This document shows, piece by piece, positions 45,167 through 54,396 of a stretch of 64,000 nucleotides of DNA. Under the pieces are notes generated by a model that was not told where the DNA came from, did not search any database, and saw nothing but the letters and a program-made list of their open reading frames with translations. The DNA lies in the NCBI RefSeq assembly GCF_026723765.1, contig NZ_CP113524.1, forward strand, positions 2,279,001-2,343,000, in the 5' to 3' direction. Origin of the DNA: Lacrimispora xylanolytica (GTDB lineage Bacteria > Bacillota > Clostridia > Lachnospirales > Lachnospiraceae). The first letter of the stretch is position 1. Each line of letters begins with the position of its first letter. Both the position numbers and the translations under genes were made by a program.

Positions 45167-45778
45167 ATGCAGGAATGGATAATTAATACGATGGATCAAT
45201 ACGGATACTTGGGGATAGCATTGCTGATAGCAATAGAAAACGTTTTTCCTCCCATCCCATCTGAATTGATCCTGACATTTGGCGGTTTTATGACAACTTA
45301 TACATCCATGAATCGATGGATCGTTGTGCTGTTTGCTACCTTGGGTTCTGTCATTGGCGCATGTATCCTTTACGGGGTAGGTCTTTTACTTCCCGTAGAA
45401 AAGCTGGAGCTACTGGTAGACAGGTGGGGACATATCCTTGGACTAAAAAGATCTGATATTAAGCGAGCAGAAGGCTGGTTTGAGAAAAAGGGAACCTCAA
45501 CGATCTTCTTTTGCCGTTTCATCCCTCTTATCCGCAGCCTGATTTCCATACCAGCAGGTATGGCCAAAATGCATATGGGGAAATTTCTCCTCTATACCAC
45601 CATTGGTACCTTCATATGGAACATTGTGCTCGTGTTCCTGGGAGCATTCGCAGGGTCGAAATGGAACACCATTGTACATTACATGGATCTGTATTCCAAT
45701 ATTTCCGTCGCTATTATGGCGGTCATCGCAGTCGGTGTCCTTATCTGGTTTGTAAAGAAACGAAAAAAGTCCATATAA
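45167..45778 (+). CDS. DedA-family membrane protein
   Basis: 203 residues. The DedA/SNARE-associated blocks are present: YGYLGIALLIAIENVFPPIPSELIL, GSVIGACILYGVG, FFCRFIPLIRSLISIPAGMAKM and FIWNIVLVFLGAFAG, ending in a basic tail. Recent work assigns this family to phospholipid or undecaprenyl-phosphate translocation; the substrate here is not determined. GGAAAGGAA precedes the ATG. It stands alone and ends in a bidirectional terminator. Confidence 0.93.
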   Translation: MQEWIINTMDQYGYLGIALLIAIENVFPPIPSELILTFGGFMTTYTSMNRWIVVLFATLGSVIGACILYGVGLLLPVEKLELLVDRWGHILGLKRSDIKRAEGWFEKKGTSTIFFCRFIPLIRSLISIPAGMAKMHMGKFLLYTTIGTFIWNIVLVFLGAFAGSKWNTIVHYMDLYSNISVAIMAVIAVGVLIWFVKKRKKSI

Positions 45779-45820
45779 AACGAAGGCAGAGACTTTATTT
45801 ATGTCTCTGCCTTCGTTTTA
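45777..45820. terminator. Bidirectional terminator between dedA and the ytvI-like gene
   Basis: AAAACGAAGGCAGAGAC (45777-45793) and its complement from about 45803 form a 17-bp perfect stem with A and T runs at the two ends. Confidence 0.92.
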
Positions 45821-45836
45821 TATATCCGTATCTTTT

Positions 45837-46898
45837 TTATTTAAAAATATGAATGCTACCCTCTTTATCCAGCTTAACCAGAATGGTGGCTATGATCGGC
45901 AACATAAACAGTCCCAAAATTCCCATCAGCTGTGCTCCTACGAACATTAATATAAGAGTTACAATGGGGTGAAGTCCTATCTGCTGTCCTATGATTTTGG
46001 GTTCCAGTATCTGTCGAACTACTGTAATAAAGATGTATAAAACAATCATTCCAATTCCTACCTTGGTATCCCCCATGGAAAAGGCAATGATTGACCAGGG
46101 AATCAAAACAGCTCCAGTCCCCAAAATAGGAAGAACATCTATGATTGCAACAAGCAGTCCAATCAGAAATGGAGTAGGAATGCCTATAATAGAAAAGCCA
46201 AGAGATAATTCTATAAAAGTGATGGAAATAATCAAGGCATAGGCACGAATGAATTTACCTAATGATCCAATGACATTATCTTTTAAATTCAGCATAATAT
46301 TTCTGCGCTTGTCTCCAAATTGACGTAACACAAAATTTCCAATCTTGTAATAATCAATGGTGAAAAAGAAGGACGATACAATTGTAAAAATAACCTTTAT
46401 TAACAAGGTTGGAACCTGACCAGCCAAACCAGTGACCGTTGTCACTACCTTTGAGGATATATTGGAAAGATAGGTGAATATTGATTGTCCAATGTTATTA
46501 ATAAACTCATCCAAATACACCTTAATGACAGGAAACCTGTTAGACATCTGATCCGTAAAAGCAGAAAGAGCTGGTTGAAGAGTTTCCTTGTAAAGCGAAG
46601 GCAGGTTATTAAATAATGAACTGATGAACTGGAAGAACCTGGCACCAATGAGGCTAATGACCAAGAATAAGCAGGCATAAAATAAAATCAGAATTATGAT
46701 TGAGGAAAAGGTCCGCTTGATACCTAACTTCTTTGTCAGTAAATCAATGGGCTTTCGAAACGTCATGGAGATAATTAATCCAATAACAAAGGGCATTAAA
46801 AGTGGAAAAACATATTTAACGCCTGCATATACCATGATTAATAAAATAAATGCAAATACACAGTGAATAATAAAAGCTTTCTGTTTTTCTAAACTCAT
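45837..46898 (-). CDS. AI-2E family permease, YtvI-like
   Basis: 353 residues, about eight hydrophobic segments. VFPLLMPFVIGLIISMTFRKPIDLL, GFSIIGIPTPFLIGLLVAIIDVLPILGTG and LEPKIIGQQIGLHPI are the family blocks, the last near the C-terminus. The Clostridia and Bacillus members include the sporulation membrane protein YtvI, and size and sequence style match that branch; AI-2 transport itself is not implied. AGAAAGGT precedes the ATG. Confidence 0.86.
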   Translation of the reverse strand: MSLEKQKAFIIHCVFAFILLIMVYAGVKYVFPLLMPFVIGLIISMTFRKPIDLLTKKLGIKRTFSSIIILILFYACLFLVISLIGARFFQFISSLFNNLPSLYKETLQPALSAFTDQMSNRFPVIKVYLDEFINNIGQSIFTYLSNISSKVVTTVTGLAGQVPTLLIKVIFTIVSSFFFTIDYYKIGNFVLRQFGDKRRNIMLNLKDNVIGSLGKFIRAYALIISITFIELSLGFSIIGIPTPFLIGLLVAIIDVLPILGTGAVLIPWSIIAFSMGDTKVGIGMIVLYIFITVVRQILEPKIIGQQIGLHPIVTLILMFVGAQLMGILGLFMLPIIATILVKLDKEGSIHIFK

Positions 46899-47037
46899 GA
46901 ATTACAATACCTTTCTGATGGTCGCATGTAAATATGGTACCTATAATTACCAAATTCCTTGGTTGTATTATAACGTTTATACGGGCGGTGTCAAGCACTA
47001 CGGCTAATCTTTGTCCGAAATTGTTGAAAAACAGGGG

Positions 47038-48987
47038 CTACCGAAGGGTATGCATATAATCTTCTGCCTTATTCCAATTCACTACAAAGGAAGTCCCTTT
47101 ATGGCAGAAAACAGAACAGGATGGGTTCTTAACATCTGCATCCGCGTTGTAATGATAAGAGGCCACCACTTCGTCCTGATTATGACATATGTCATAATGA
47201 GAAAAATTCATAGAGATTCCTGCCCGTCCTCCTGTCATCATAAGCAGCTCTTCTCCATAATTCATAAAGGAAGAAACAGGGCCGGTTCCTGTAACAACAC
47301 ATCTACCGCTTCCATCCATGACCGGAGCCTCATACACTCCGTAGCGTCTTGTAATGTCATTTAAGAGCTTTCCAGCCAGGGTGTCGGGAATGGACAGGCT
47401 AAACCTGTAATAAGGCTCTAAAAGGAGGTTATCCGCCTTCATCAGCCCCTGCCGGATTGCCCGATATACTGCCTCGCGGAAATCACCGCCTTCTGTATGC
47501 TTTATATGAGAAATACCATCAATCAAAACAATCTTAACATCTGTCAGGGAAGAACCGGTTAAGATTCCTTTATGAACAGTCTCAAATACATGGGTACGTA
47601 TCAGATTCTGATAATTAATCCCAAGCCTGTCAACATGACATTCGCTCTCAAACGTAATGCCCTCCCCTCTGGGCGCCGGCTCTATTCTAAGGGCTACTTC
47701 AGCATAATGTCTAAGAGGTTCAAAATGACCATAGCCATATACTGGTTCTTTCACCGTTTCCATGTATACAACCTCCGGATTCCCAAAGGTTACTGGAACC
47801 TGATATTTTCTTAAAACCGTTTCTTCTAAGACTTCCAGTTGGATTCTCCCCATAACATTAACCTTAAGCTGCTGTAAGGATTCTTCCCACTCCGCTTTCA
47901 GAGATGGATCCTCTTCTTCTAACATATGGAAGATACGTAAAACCGTCTGATCAGGAATGTCCGGTGGATACTGTACTCTGGCCTGAAGGGCTGGATAAAG
48001 GTAAGGGTTTTCTCTCGTCTGGCAGGCGCCAAGTCCCTGACCAGCAACGGTACTTATTAATCCGGTTACAGCAACTACATCGCCAGCAGTTGCTTCCGTA
48101 GCTGTAGTGAATTTCTCCCCCCGAAACAATCTGATCTGATGTATCTTCTCAGTCTCAGAAACAATATCACGTACCTTTACACTTCCACTTAATACTTTAA
48201 GATAAGTCATACGCTCCTGTTGTTCATCATAACGAATCTTAAACACTCTTCCTCTGAAAACGTCAGAGGTCTCGTAACTAGTCTGAGCAAGCTCATAAAA
48301 TGCGGTAAGGAACTCATAAAGCCCAGCCCCTTTTAATGCACTTCCCCCAAAGCAGGGAAATAAGCGGCGTTTCTTAATCTGTGTTAACAATGAGGGCTTC
48401 ATATCTTCATAAGACATGGTTCCTTCCAGCCACTCATCGACAAGACCTTCATCCAGTTCAGAAACATTATCTATGAGATCGTCCGTAAAGGTACCTTCCA
48501 TTCCATTCTTAAAGTTCATGTCCTGGAAATCCAAAATGCGGTCTGATAGCTGGTTTTTAAGTTCTTTTACAATAAGCTCGTAAGAGGCTGTGGGGATATC
48601 CAGTTTATTGATAAACAGAAATACAGGAATCTGATATCGTTCCAGCAGCTTCCAAATTGTCTCTGTATGACCCTGTACCCCATCGGAACCATTCACTACA
48701 AGGATAGCATAGTCCATAATTTCTAATGTTCTCTCCATCTCAGCTGAAAAATCAACGTGCCCGGGAGTATCTACCAGATAATAAGTATTATCGTTGTGTG
48801 TATAGCACGCCATATCAGAAAAAATCGTAATCCCTCTTGTTTTCTCTATCTCATCATGGTCCAGACAGGCCGTCTGAGAATCTACCCGCCCCAAAGTCCT
48901 GATCACCTTTTCCTGATATAAAATCTGTTCAGAAAATGTAGTTTTACCAGCATCCACATGAGCCAGAATACCAAATGTGATTTTCAT
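47038..48987 (-). CDS. TetM/EF-G-like ribosomal protection-type GTPase
   Basis: 649 residues, as in TetM-type proteins (about 640). G1 AHVDAGKTT at 9-17, G3 DTPGHVDF, G4 NKLD. The EF-G domains II to V follow, and FESECHVDRLGINYQN-like and domain IV segments are present. Ribosome-bound GTPases of this group remove tetracycline or act as housekeeping translation factors. It lies among core genes with normal composition, so it may be a resident factor (inference) rather than an acquired resistance gene; substrate specificity cannot be read. Confidence 0.85.
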   Translation of the reverse strand: MKITFGILAHVDAGKTTFSEQILYQEKVIRTLGRVDSQTACLDHDEIEKTRGITIFSDMACYTHNDNTYYLVDTPGHVDFSAEMERTLEIMDYAILVVNGSDGVQGHTETIWKLLERYQIPVFLFINKLDIPTASYELIVKELKNQLSDRILDFQDMNFKNGMEGTFTDDLIDNVSELDEGLVDEWLEGTMSYEDMKPSLLTQIKKRRLFPCFGGSALKGAGLYEFLTAFYELAQTSYETSDVFRGRVFKIRYDEQQERMTYLKVLSGSVKVRDIVSETEKIHQIRLFRGEKFTTATEATAGDVVAVTGLISTVAGQGLGACQTRENPYLYPALQARVQYPPDIPDQTVLRIFHMLEEEDPSLKAEWEESLQQLKVNVMGRIQLEVLEETVLRKYQVPVTFGNPEVVYMETVKEPVYGYGHFEPLRHYAEVALRIEPAPRGEGITFESECHVDRLGINYQNLIRTHVFETVHKGILTGSSLTDVKIVLIDGISHIKHTEGGDFREAVYRAIRQGLMKADNLLLEPYYRFSLSIPDTLAGKLLNDITRRYGVYEAPVMDGSGRCVVTGTGPVSSFMNYGEELLMMTGGRAGISMNFSHYDICHNQDEVVASYHYNADADVKNPSCSVFCHKGTSFVVNWNKAEDYMHTLR

Positions 48988-49120
48988 ATAGGTTCTAATC
49001 CTTTAGTCATTAAAATTGCGCCAATTTACTAATAATAGAGGACGCTTTCTTTATTCTAAATTATTATTCCCATAAAATCAACGCAATTTAAATCTCCTAT
49101 CCTCTCATAGGAATGAAAAA

Positions 49121-49426
49121 TCAGGGGGTCTCCTCAGAGGTACAGTACATAACGGTCAAATAGTGCCCGCTGTGTATGATATCTTCCTTTAACCCATTCA
49201 TGTTCTTCAATTCTTTTACATACTGAGCCACTGTCATTCCGCTGTTTTCACTATATTTTCCTGCAATGCTCCAAAGACTGTCTCCCTGCTGGATCTCAAT
49301 GCTGGTGTAGTACTTGTCTATAGCTGCCTGTTCAAGGGCCTGTGCAGAATCAAGTCCCGGAAAGAAACCAAAGATACGGAATCCAAGAAATGAGAAAAAT
49401 AACAGCACAATTATTTGTTTCATCAT
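49121..49426 (-). CDS. LysM-domain exported protein, YneA-like
   Basis: 101 residues. A hydrophobic N-terminal anchor (3-22) is followed by a single LysM (EIQQGDSLWSIAGKYSE ... SGHYLTVMY). The gene is divergent from lexA and shares its SOS boxes, the arrangement of Bacillus yneA, whose product halts division during DNA damage by acting at the septum wall. Function here is inferred from that context. AGGAGGCAT precedes ATG 49426. Confidence 0.82.
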   Translation of the reverse strand: MMKQIIVLLFFSFLGFRIFGFFPGLDSAQALEQAAIDKYYTSIEIQQGDSLWSIAGKYSENSGMTVAQYVKELKNMNGLKEDIIHSGHYLTVMYCTSEETP

Positions 49427-49448
49427 ACGGATGCCTCCTAAAAATAAT

Positions 49449-49564
49449 CAGAACTCACGTTCTGTTTTGATAAGGCAATCATATCACTCCAAACATATGT
49501 TTGTCAATTCGTTTTGGCTTTTTTCGAACAAAGGTTTGCATTTTTTTCGAACATATGTTACTAT
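49449..49564. promoter_or_regulatory. lexA/yneA intergenic SOS control region (four LexA boxes)
   Basis: Four LexA-type boxes: CAGAACTCACGTTCTG (49449-49464), CAAACATATGTTTG (49490-49503), CGAACAAAGGTTTG (49525-49538) and CGAACATATGTTAC (49548-49561). A lexA promoter TTGCAT (49536-49541), 17 bases, TACTAT (49559-49564) is covered by the last two. LexA should repress both divergent genes. Confidence 0.85.
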
Positions 49565-49598
49565 AGGTTTAATGATAAAGATTTGAGGAGGCTGTGCG

Positions 49599-50219
49599 AT
49601 GGCTCAGGAGAAGATCACACCCAAGCAACAGGAAATTTTGGAATATATAAAAGAGACGATATTAAAGAAGGGTTATCCCCCCGCAGTGAGGGAGATATGT
49701 GAAGCGGTTCATTTAAAATCAACCTCTTCCGTTCATTCACACCTGGAGACTTTGGAAGAAAAGGGCTACATACGAAGAGACCCGACCAAACCCAGAACCA
49801 TTGAGATCATTGATGATTGTTTTAATCTGACCCGCAGAGAAGTGGTGAATGTACCTGTTCTTGGAACAGTAGCAGCCGGTCAGCCATTATATGCTGAGGA
49901 AAATATTGAGAATTACTATCCTATTCCTTCCGATTTACTTCCCAATGGGGAAACCTTTATGCTTAAGGTACGGGGAAACAGCATGATTAATGCTGGTATA
50001 CTGGAAGGGGATCAAATTATTGTTGAGCATTGTCCTACTGCTGTTAATGGAGAGATTGTTGTTGCATTGGTAGATGATTCTGCTACAGTAAAACGTTTTT
50101 TCAAGGAAGATGGCCATTACCGCCTTCAGCCAGAGAACGATTCCATGGATCCGATTATTGTAGATCAAGTAGAGATTCTTGGAAAAGTAATTGGTCTGTT
50201 TCGTCTGGGAATTCATTAA
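49599..50219 (+). CDS. lexA: LexA SOS repressor
   Basis: 206 residues. N-terminal winged helix (ILEYIKETILKKGYPPAVREI and SSVHSHLETLEEKGYI), Ala93-Gly94 cleavage site in GTVAAGQPLYA, catalytic Ser128 in RGNSMI and Lys165 in ATVKRF. RecA-stimulated self-cleavage relieves repression. AGGAGG precedes the ATG. Autoregulated through the boxes at 49449-49564. Confidence 0.97.
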   Translation: MAQEKITPKQQEILEYIKETILKKGYPPAVREICEAVHLKSTSSVHSHLETLEEKGYIRRDPTKPRTIEIIDDCFNLTRREVVNVPVLGTVAAGQPLYAEENIENYYPIPSDLLPNGETFMLKVRGNSMINAGILEGDQIIVEHCPTAVNGEIVVALVDDSATVKRFFKEDGHYRLQPENDSMDPIIVDQVEILGKVIGLFRLGIH

Positions 50220-50247
50220 AAGACGGTTTAACACCAGTAGAGATTAT

Positions 50248-50305
50248 AATAGCCCAGCACTAGTTAACATAATTATTTTATGTCAACTAGTGCTGGGCTA
50301 TTTCT
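50248..50305 (+). terminator. lexA terminator
   Basis: AATAGCCCAGCACTAGTT (50248-50265) and its complement at 50285-50302 form an 18-bp perfect stem with a T-rich tail. Confidence 0.9.
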
Positions 50306-50329
50306 TAATCCATTTAAAGGACTGCAACA

Positions 50330-50363
50330 AAAAACGGCTAACAGGTCCTGTTAAGCCGTTTTC
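50330..50363 (-). terminator. Terminator of the obgE-rsfS operon
   Basis: On the minus strand AAAACGGCTTAACA pairs with TGTTAGCCGTTTT, with one bulge, followed by T residues. It lies 14 bp past the rsfS stop. Confidence 0.85.
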
Positions 50364-50376
50364 TACTCTCATCGTA

Positions 50377-50733
50377 TTATGATAAAGTATCTACATCAAT
50401 GGTTTTTCCGTCTCTCCAGATTCTTTCCAGATCATAGAATAAACGGTTGTCACGATCAAATACATGAACGATAATATCGCCGTAATCCATGAGGATCCAA
50501 TTGGCAGAGCGATATCCCTCCATCTGCTTGCAGACATAACCCTTTTTACCCAGTTCTTCTTCCACATTATCAACCATGGCCTGAACCTGGCTTGAATTTG
50601 TACCGCTGGCAATAATAAAATAATCTGCCATGACCGATACGTTACGGATATCAATGATAGTAATATCCTCACCCTTCTTATCAGACAACGCATTGTATGC
50701 GGTTTTTACCATTTCAACTGACTGATTCATCAC
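50377..50733 (-). CDS. rsfS: Ribosomal silencing factor RsfS
   Basis: 118 residues, full length. IDIRNVSVMADYFIIASGTNSSQVQAM, MEGYRSANWILMDYGDIIVHVF and a final LYDLERIW-type helix identify the Iojap/RsfS family. It binds L14 of the 50S subunit and blocks subunit joining when nutrients are low. It overlaps yqeK by four bases and is last in the obgE operon. Confidence 0.96.
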   Translation of the reverse strand: MMNQSVEMVKTAYNALSDKKGEDITIIDIRNVSVMADYFIIASGTNSSQVQAMVDNVEEELGKKGYVCKQMEGYRSANWILMDYGDIIVHVFDRDNRLFYDLERIWRDGKTIDVDTLS

Positions 50734-51323
50734 AACTCTCCCTTCTTCATTTCATGGATCTTCTTATAATAATCATATGCCTGTACCGACATGGAATCCA
50801 CAAAATAGCCTTTTCCCTCCAGATATTCCAGAGTGCCTTTCAGGATGATATAAACGCATTCATCCAAATCTATAAAAGCAACAGACCTTACGATAGGCAG
50901 ATCTGCCGCCTTATCTCGTCTTGGTTCTATATAATCCGCTGTAAATACGATTTTTTCCAGTAAAGACATATCCGGCCTTCCGGTCGTATGCCACCGTATG
51001 GCATCTAAGACTTCCTTATCCTCAATGCCATATTTATGCTCTGCGAGCCATGCACCGTATTTCGCATGGAGCACGACTGGAGCCTTTAATTCATCCGATG
51101 TTAAAAAGATATTCTGTTTCTCACATTTTTTAATGATATTTCCGTCACCGTAATATTTCGCGCAGTCATGCAGCAGACCTGCTAATTCAGACTGCTCTAA
51201 ATCAGCACCATACCTCATCGCCAGCGCTGTACAGATAAATGAAACGCTGATTGTATGCTCATACCTCTGAGGGCTAAGTTTTTCCTTTAAGTCATCTCTA
51301 AGATTTAAGATTATCTCTTTCAT
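50730..51323 (-). CDS. yqeK: HD-domain hydrolase YqeK
   Basis: 197 residues. HTISVSFICTALA, LLHDCAKYYGD (HD pair), LHAKYGAWLAEHKYG, IRWHTTGRPDMS and FTADYIEPRRDK are the HD-superfamily metal ligands in YqeK order. Related YqeK proteins hydrolyse diadenosine tetraphosphate symmetrically. It overlaps nadD by four bases (ATGA) and lies between nadD and rsfS as in most Firmicutes. Confidence 0.95.
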   Translation of the reverse strand: MKEIILNLRDDLKEKLSPQRYEHTISVSFICTALAMRYGADLEQSELAGLLHDCAKYYGDGNIIKKCEKQNIFLTSDELKAPVVLHAKYGAWLAEHKYGIEDKEVLDAIRWHTTGRPDMSLLEKIVFTADYIEPRRDKAADLPIVRSVAFIDLDECVYIILKGTLEYLEGKGYFVDSMSVQAYDYYKKIHEMKKGEL

Positions 51324-51937
51324 GCTTCTATCTCCTGATAAAGACCATGATCCTGAATATACTTATTAACCACCTCTGGCACATAAGGATCTATGGATTC
51401 CCCATTTGACACCATGTTCCGAAGCTCTGCAGAAGAGATATCCATTTCCTTGCAGTGCAGCATTCGAATATCTGCATCATACTTTCGGCAAAGATAATCA
51501 ATCTGTTCATCCAAAGATCTTTCCTTAACCTCATATTCCCGAGGAGCAGCCAGTATTACTGCCAGCTTTAACACCAGCTCCGGTTCATACCATTTCTCAA
51601 TCTCATAAAGGGAATCAGCCCCAACAATAAAATAATAGGTATGCTCCGGATATGCCTCTAAAAGTAATTTTAAGGTCTGCGCTGTATAGGTATTCCCTTC
51701 TCGTACAACTTCAAAATCAGAACACGAAAATCCTGGGTGATACTTTACCGCAGCAGCCGTCATGGCAAGGCGGTGTTTTGGTTCCGTTACCTGACGCCTT
51801 TTTTTGTGAGGCGGATGCCCGGACGGCATAAACCAGACTTCATCTAGACGGTATTCATCATACGCCTGTTCCCCAAGCATAAGATGACCATTATGAATCG
51901 GATCAAATGTTCCGCCCATAATTCCTATTTTCCCCAT
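51320..51937 (-). CDS. nadD: Nicotinate-nucleotide adenylyltransferase
   Basis: 205 residues. GIMGGTFDPIHNGHL is the nucleotidyltransferase T/HxGH motif, and ISSAELRNMV near the end is the ISSTxxR-type motif. Makes nicotinic acid adenine dinucleotide from NaMN and ATP. ATG 51937 is chosen because GAGGGAG lies nine bases upstream; the in-frame GTG at 51955 overlaps that RBS. Confidence 0.95.
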   Translation of the reverse strand: MGKIGIMGGTFDPIHNGHLMLGEQAYDEYRLDEVWFMPSGHPPHKKRRQVTEPKHRLAMTAAAVKYHPGFSCSDFEVVREGNTYTAQTLKLLLEAYPEHTYYFIVGADSLYEIEKWYEPELVLKLAVILAAPREYEVKERSLDEQIDYLCRKYDADIRMLHCKEMDISSAELRNMVSNGESIDPYVPEVVNKYIQDHGLYQEIEA

Positions 51938-51972
51938 AATCTTCGACTCCCTCACTGGAACGTGATGCAGTT

Positions 51973-52269
51973 TTATTTGGGAAGTGCTATTTTTCGCTTT
52001 GCTTCCTCTTTTGCCTGCTTATAAAGGACAATGCGTCTTCCAATTACCTGTACGACCTCGGAATGGGTACGCTCAGAAAGAACCTGAGCAATGCTTGAAC
52101 CGTCATCCAGGCAATTCTTTAATACTGTAATTTTAATCAGCTCCCTGGCTTCCAGCGCCTCTGCGATTGCATTGGTCAGTTCTGGAGTCAAGCTTGATTT
52201 TCCAATCTGGAAAATCGGATCTATATTCATCGCCAATCCTTTTAAATAGGATCTCTGCTTACTTGTCAT
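51973..52269 (-). CDS. yhbY: YhbY-family RNA-binding protein
   Basis: 98 residues, a single CRM domain: SKQRSYLKGLAMNIDPIFQIGK, TVLKNC, VQVIGRRIVLYK. It binds pre-50S RNA. Its place between obgE and nadD is common in Firmicutes. Confidence 0.93.
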   Translation of the reverse strand: MTSKQRSYLKGLAMNIDPIFQIGKSSLTPELTNAIAEALEARELIKITVLKNCLDDGSSIAQVLSERTHSEVVQVIGRRIVLYKQAKEEAKRKIALPK

Positions 52270-52283
52270 ATTATTCTCCTTAC

Positions 52284-53567
52284 TTACTTGTAATAGTCAA
52301 ATTCCAGACCATACATACGAACAGTATCACCCTCTTGAATTCCAGCCTGCTCAAGATCTTCTAAAATTCCATTTTCCTTTAAGAAGTTCTGGAAGAATCG
52401 GAAGCCTTTTTCTGTCTCTAAATTGGTATAACCCAGCATCTTATCAATTCTTGGGCCTTCCACCACATAAACACCATTCTCATCCACTTCAACCGTATAA
52501 GGAAGCTGCTTAATGGTCAGTCCCTTTAAGTCAAATTCTTTTTCGAAAACAATCGGACTTAAGTTCACAGTCTGTATAAGTTCATAAATGGCATATAACA
52601 GTTCTTTGACTCCCTTACCGCTTACGGCTGATATGGGGTATACTTTAACACCCTTAGGTTCAAACTCAGCTTTAAGCTTTGCTACAGGATCCTCACCATC
52701 ATCATAAATAGCATCTGTTTTATTGGCTGCAATGATCTGAGGCCGTTCCAAAAGCTCTGAATTGTATGCGCCTAATTCCTTATTAATGGCATGGATGTCC
52801 GCAATGGGATCTCTTCCTTCTGTAGAAGCAGCATCCACTACATGAACAAGAACTCTGGTGCGTTCTATATGACGAAGGAAATCATGTCCAAGACCAACGC
52901 CCTCGGAGGCTCCTTCAATGAGTCCAGGAATATCGGCCATTACAAAGCCCTTTCCTCCATCAATATCTACAACTCCAAGATGAGGATTTAAGGTTGTAAA
53001 ATGGTAATTAGCGATCTTAGGCTTGGCATTGCTCACTCTGGATAATAGAGTAGACTTTCCAACGTTAGGGAAACCAACCAGTCCTACATCTGCGATTACC
53101 TTAAGTTCCAGCTGTACCCAAAGCTCCTGAAACGCCTGTCCCGGCTGAGCATACTTTGGTGCCTGCATGGTGGGAGTCGCAAAATTCATATTGCCCTTGC
53201 CGCCTCTGCCGCCTTTTAAAATCACTTCTCTGCGGTTTTCACCGGACATATCTGCAATTACTTTACCAGACTCAAATTCCTTAATAACAGTTCCTTCCGG
53301 AACTTTTATGATAAGGCTTTCCCCGTCTTTTCCGTGGCATCTGCGTTTTCCACCAGATTCCCCGTCTTTTGCTGCATATTTTTGGACTTGGCGGAAATCA
53401 CTTAATGTATTAAGGCCATCATCCACTACAAATATAATGTCACCGCCCCGGCCGCCATCACCACCGTCAGGTCCACCGCAAGGAACGTAAAGTTCTCTAC
53501 GGAAACTGACATGGCCATCGCCGCCTTTACCGGATCTGATATATATTTTTGCTCTATCGGCAAACAT
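52284..53567 (-). CDS. obgE: GTPase Obg
   Basis: 427 residues. A glycine-rich Obg domain (SGKGGDGHVSFRRELYVPCGGPDGGDGG), then a G domain with GFPNVGKSTLLSRVS, DIPGLIEGASEG and NKTDAIYD, then the C-terminal OCT domain (MLGYTNLETEKGFRFFQNFL). It acts in 50S assembly and stress control. First gene of the operon running to rsfS; AAAGGGAACAGGTG precedes the ATG. Confidence 0.97.
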   Translation of the reverse strand: MFADRAKIYIRSGKGGDGHVSFRRELYVPCGGPDGGDGGRGGDIIFVVDDGLNTLSDFRQVQKYAAKDGESGGKRRCHGKDGESLIIKVPEGTVIKEFESGKVIADMSGENRREVILKGGRGGKGNMNFATPTMQAPKYAQPGQAFQELWVQLELKVIADVGLVGFPNVGKSTLLSRVSNAKPKIANYHFTTLNPHLGVVDIDGGKGFVMADIPGLIEGASEGVGLGHDFLRHIERTRVLVHVVDAASTEGRDPIADIHAINKELGAYNSELLERPQIIAANKTDAIYDDGEDPVAKLKAEFEPKGVKVYPISAVSGKGVKELLYAIYELIQTVNLSPIVFEKEFDLKGLTIKQLPYTVEVDENGVYVVEGPRIDKMLGYTNLETEKGFRFFQNFLKENGILEDLEQAGIQEGDTVRMYGLEFDYYK

Positions 53568-53721
53568 TCATTCACCTGTTCCCTTTCTGCTTTATTTAAA
53601 ATCTAAGTTCTACCCCCTTCTAAAGAGGATAAGACTTAAACTGAACATTAGCATCAAACATACTGCCTGTCCTTTCTGACAGACAGAAAATACAGATAAG
53701 TAAAAGCATTATCTGTATCGC

Positions 53722-53756
53722 AAAAAACGGCTCCATACGTCAAGGTATGAAGCCGG
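53722..53756 (-). terminator. Terminator of the rplU-prp-rpmA operon
   Basis: On the minus strand CGGCTTCATAC pairs with GTATGgAGCCG (one mismatch), followed by six T residues, just past the rpmA stop. Confidence 0.9.
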
Positions 53757-53761
53757 TCCAA

Positions 53762-54052
53762 TTATTCATTAATTGCTTTTGGATAAACAGAAACCTGCTT
53801 TTTGTCTCTGCCTTTTCTTTCAAATCTAACAACGCCATCCACTAAAGCGAATAATGTATCATCACCGCCGCGGCCTACGTTGATGCCTGGGTGGATATGT
53901 GTTCCACGCTGTCTGTAAAGAATATTGCCAGCTAATACGAACTGACCATCAGCTCTCTTGGCACCTAATCTCTTAGACTCGGAATCTCTGCCGTTCTTGG
54001 TAGAACCAACACCCTTTTTATGAGCGAACAATTGAAGGTTCATCTTTAACAT
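53762..54052 (-). CDS. rpmA: 50S ribosomal protein L27 with cleavable N-terminal extension
   Basis: 96 residues. [20 protein letters not shown] shows the Firmicute N-terminal extension, cut after LQLFA by Prp so that the mature AHKKG or HKKG end can reach the peptidyl transferase centre. [19 protein letters not shown] and [12 protein letters not shown] are typical. Third gene of the rplU operon. Confidence 0.98.
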   Translation of the reverse strand: MLKMNLQLFAHKKGVGSTKNGRDSESKRLGAKRADGQFVLAGNILYRQRGTHIHPGINVGRGGDDTLFALVDGVVRFERKGRDKKQVSVYPKAINE

Positions 54053-54055
54053 AAC

Positions 54056-54394
54056 TTACACCTCCTTAAAACAAATTTTGATATATGGTTCTCCATATTC
54101 CTCCTCAATATCCTGTAATCCGAATACGAGAGAGTTTATAAGGAGCTGCGACTCTGAACTGATATCTGAGGTAAACCGAAAACGAAAAGTACCTGACTCT
54201 TCCTCCTGATCTACTTCAAAAGAATCCTCTGTAAATTGCTCTACACTGTTGGACATATTAATCGTAAGAGCCGATACCGCAGCACAGACAAGTTCTTGCC
54301 CCTCCTGAGGATCGTCTTTCAGACCTGCATGTCCCAACATCTGAATTCCAGTATAATGCTGTTCTGAATCAACAAATACGGTTACACTTACCAT
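54056..54394 (-). CDS. prp: Ribosomal-processing cysteine protease Prp
   Basis: 112 residues. His22 in MLGHAG and Cys37 in ELVCAAVSAL form the catalytic dyad of the Prp family. It removes the L27 extension, and its gene lies between rplU and rpmA, as usual, with 2-3 bp gaps. Confidence 0.96.
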   Translation of the reverse strand: MVSVTVFVDSEQHYTGIQMLGHAGLKDDPQEGQELVCAAVSALTINMSNSVEQFTEDSFEVDQEEESGTFRFRFTSDISSESQLLINSLVFGLQDIEEEYGEPYIKICFKEV

Positions 54395-54396
54395 AA

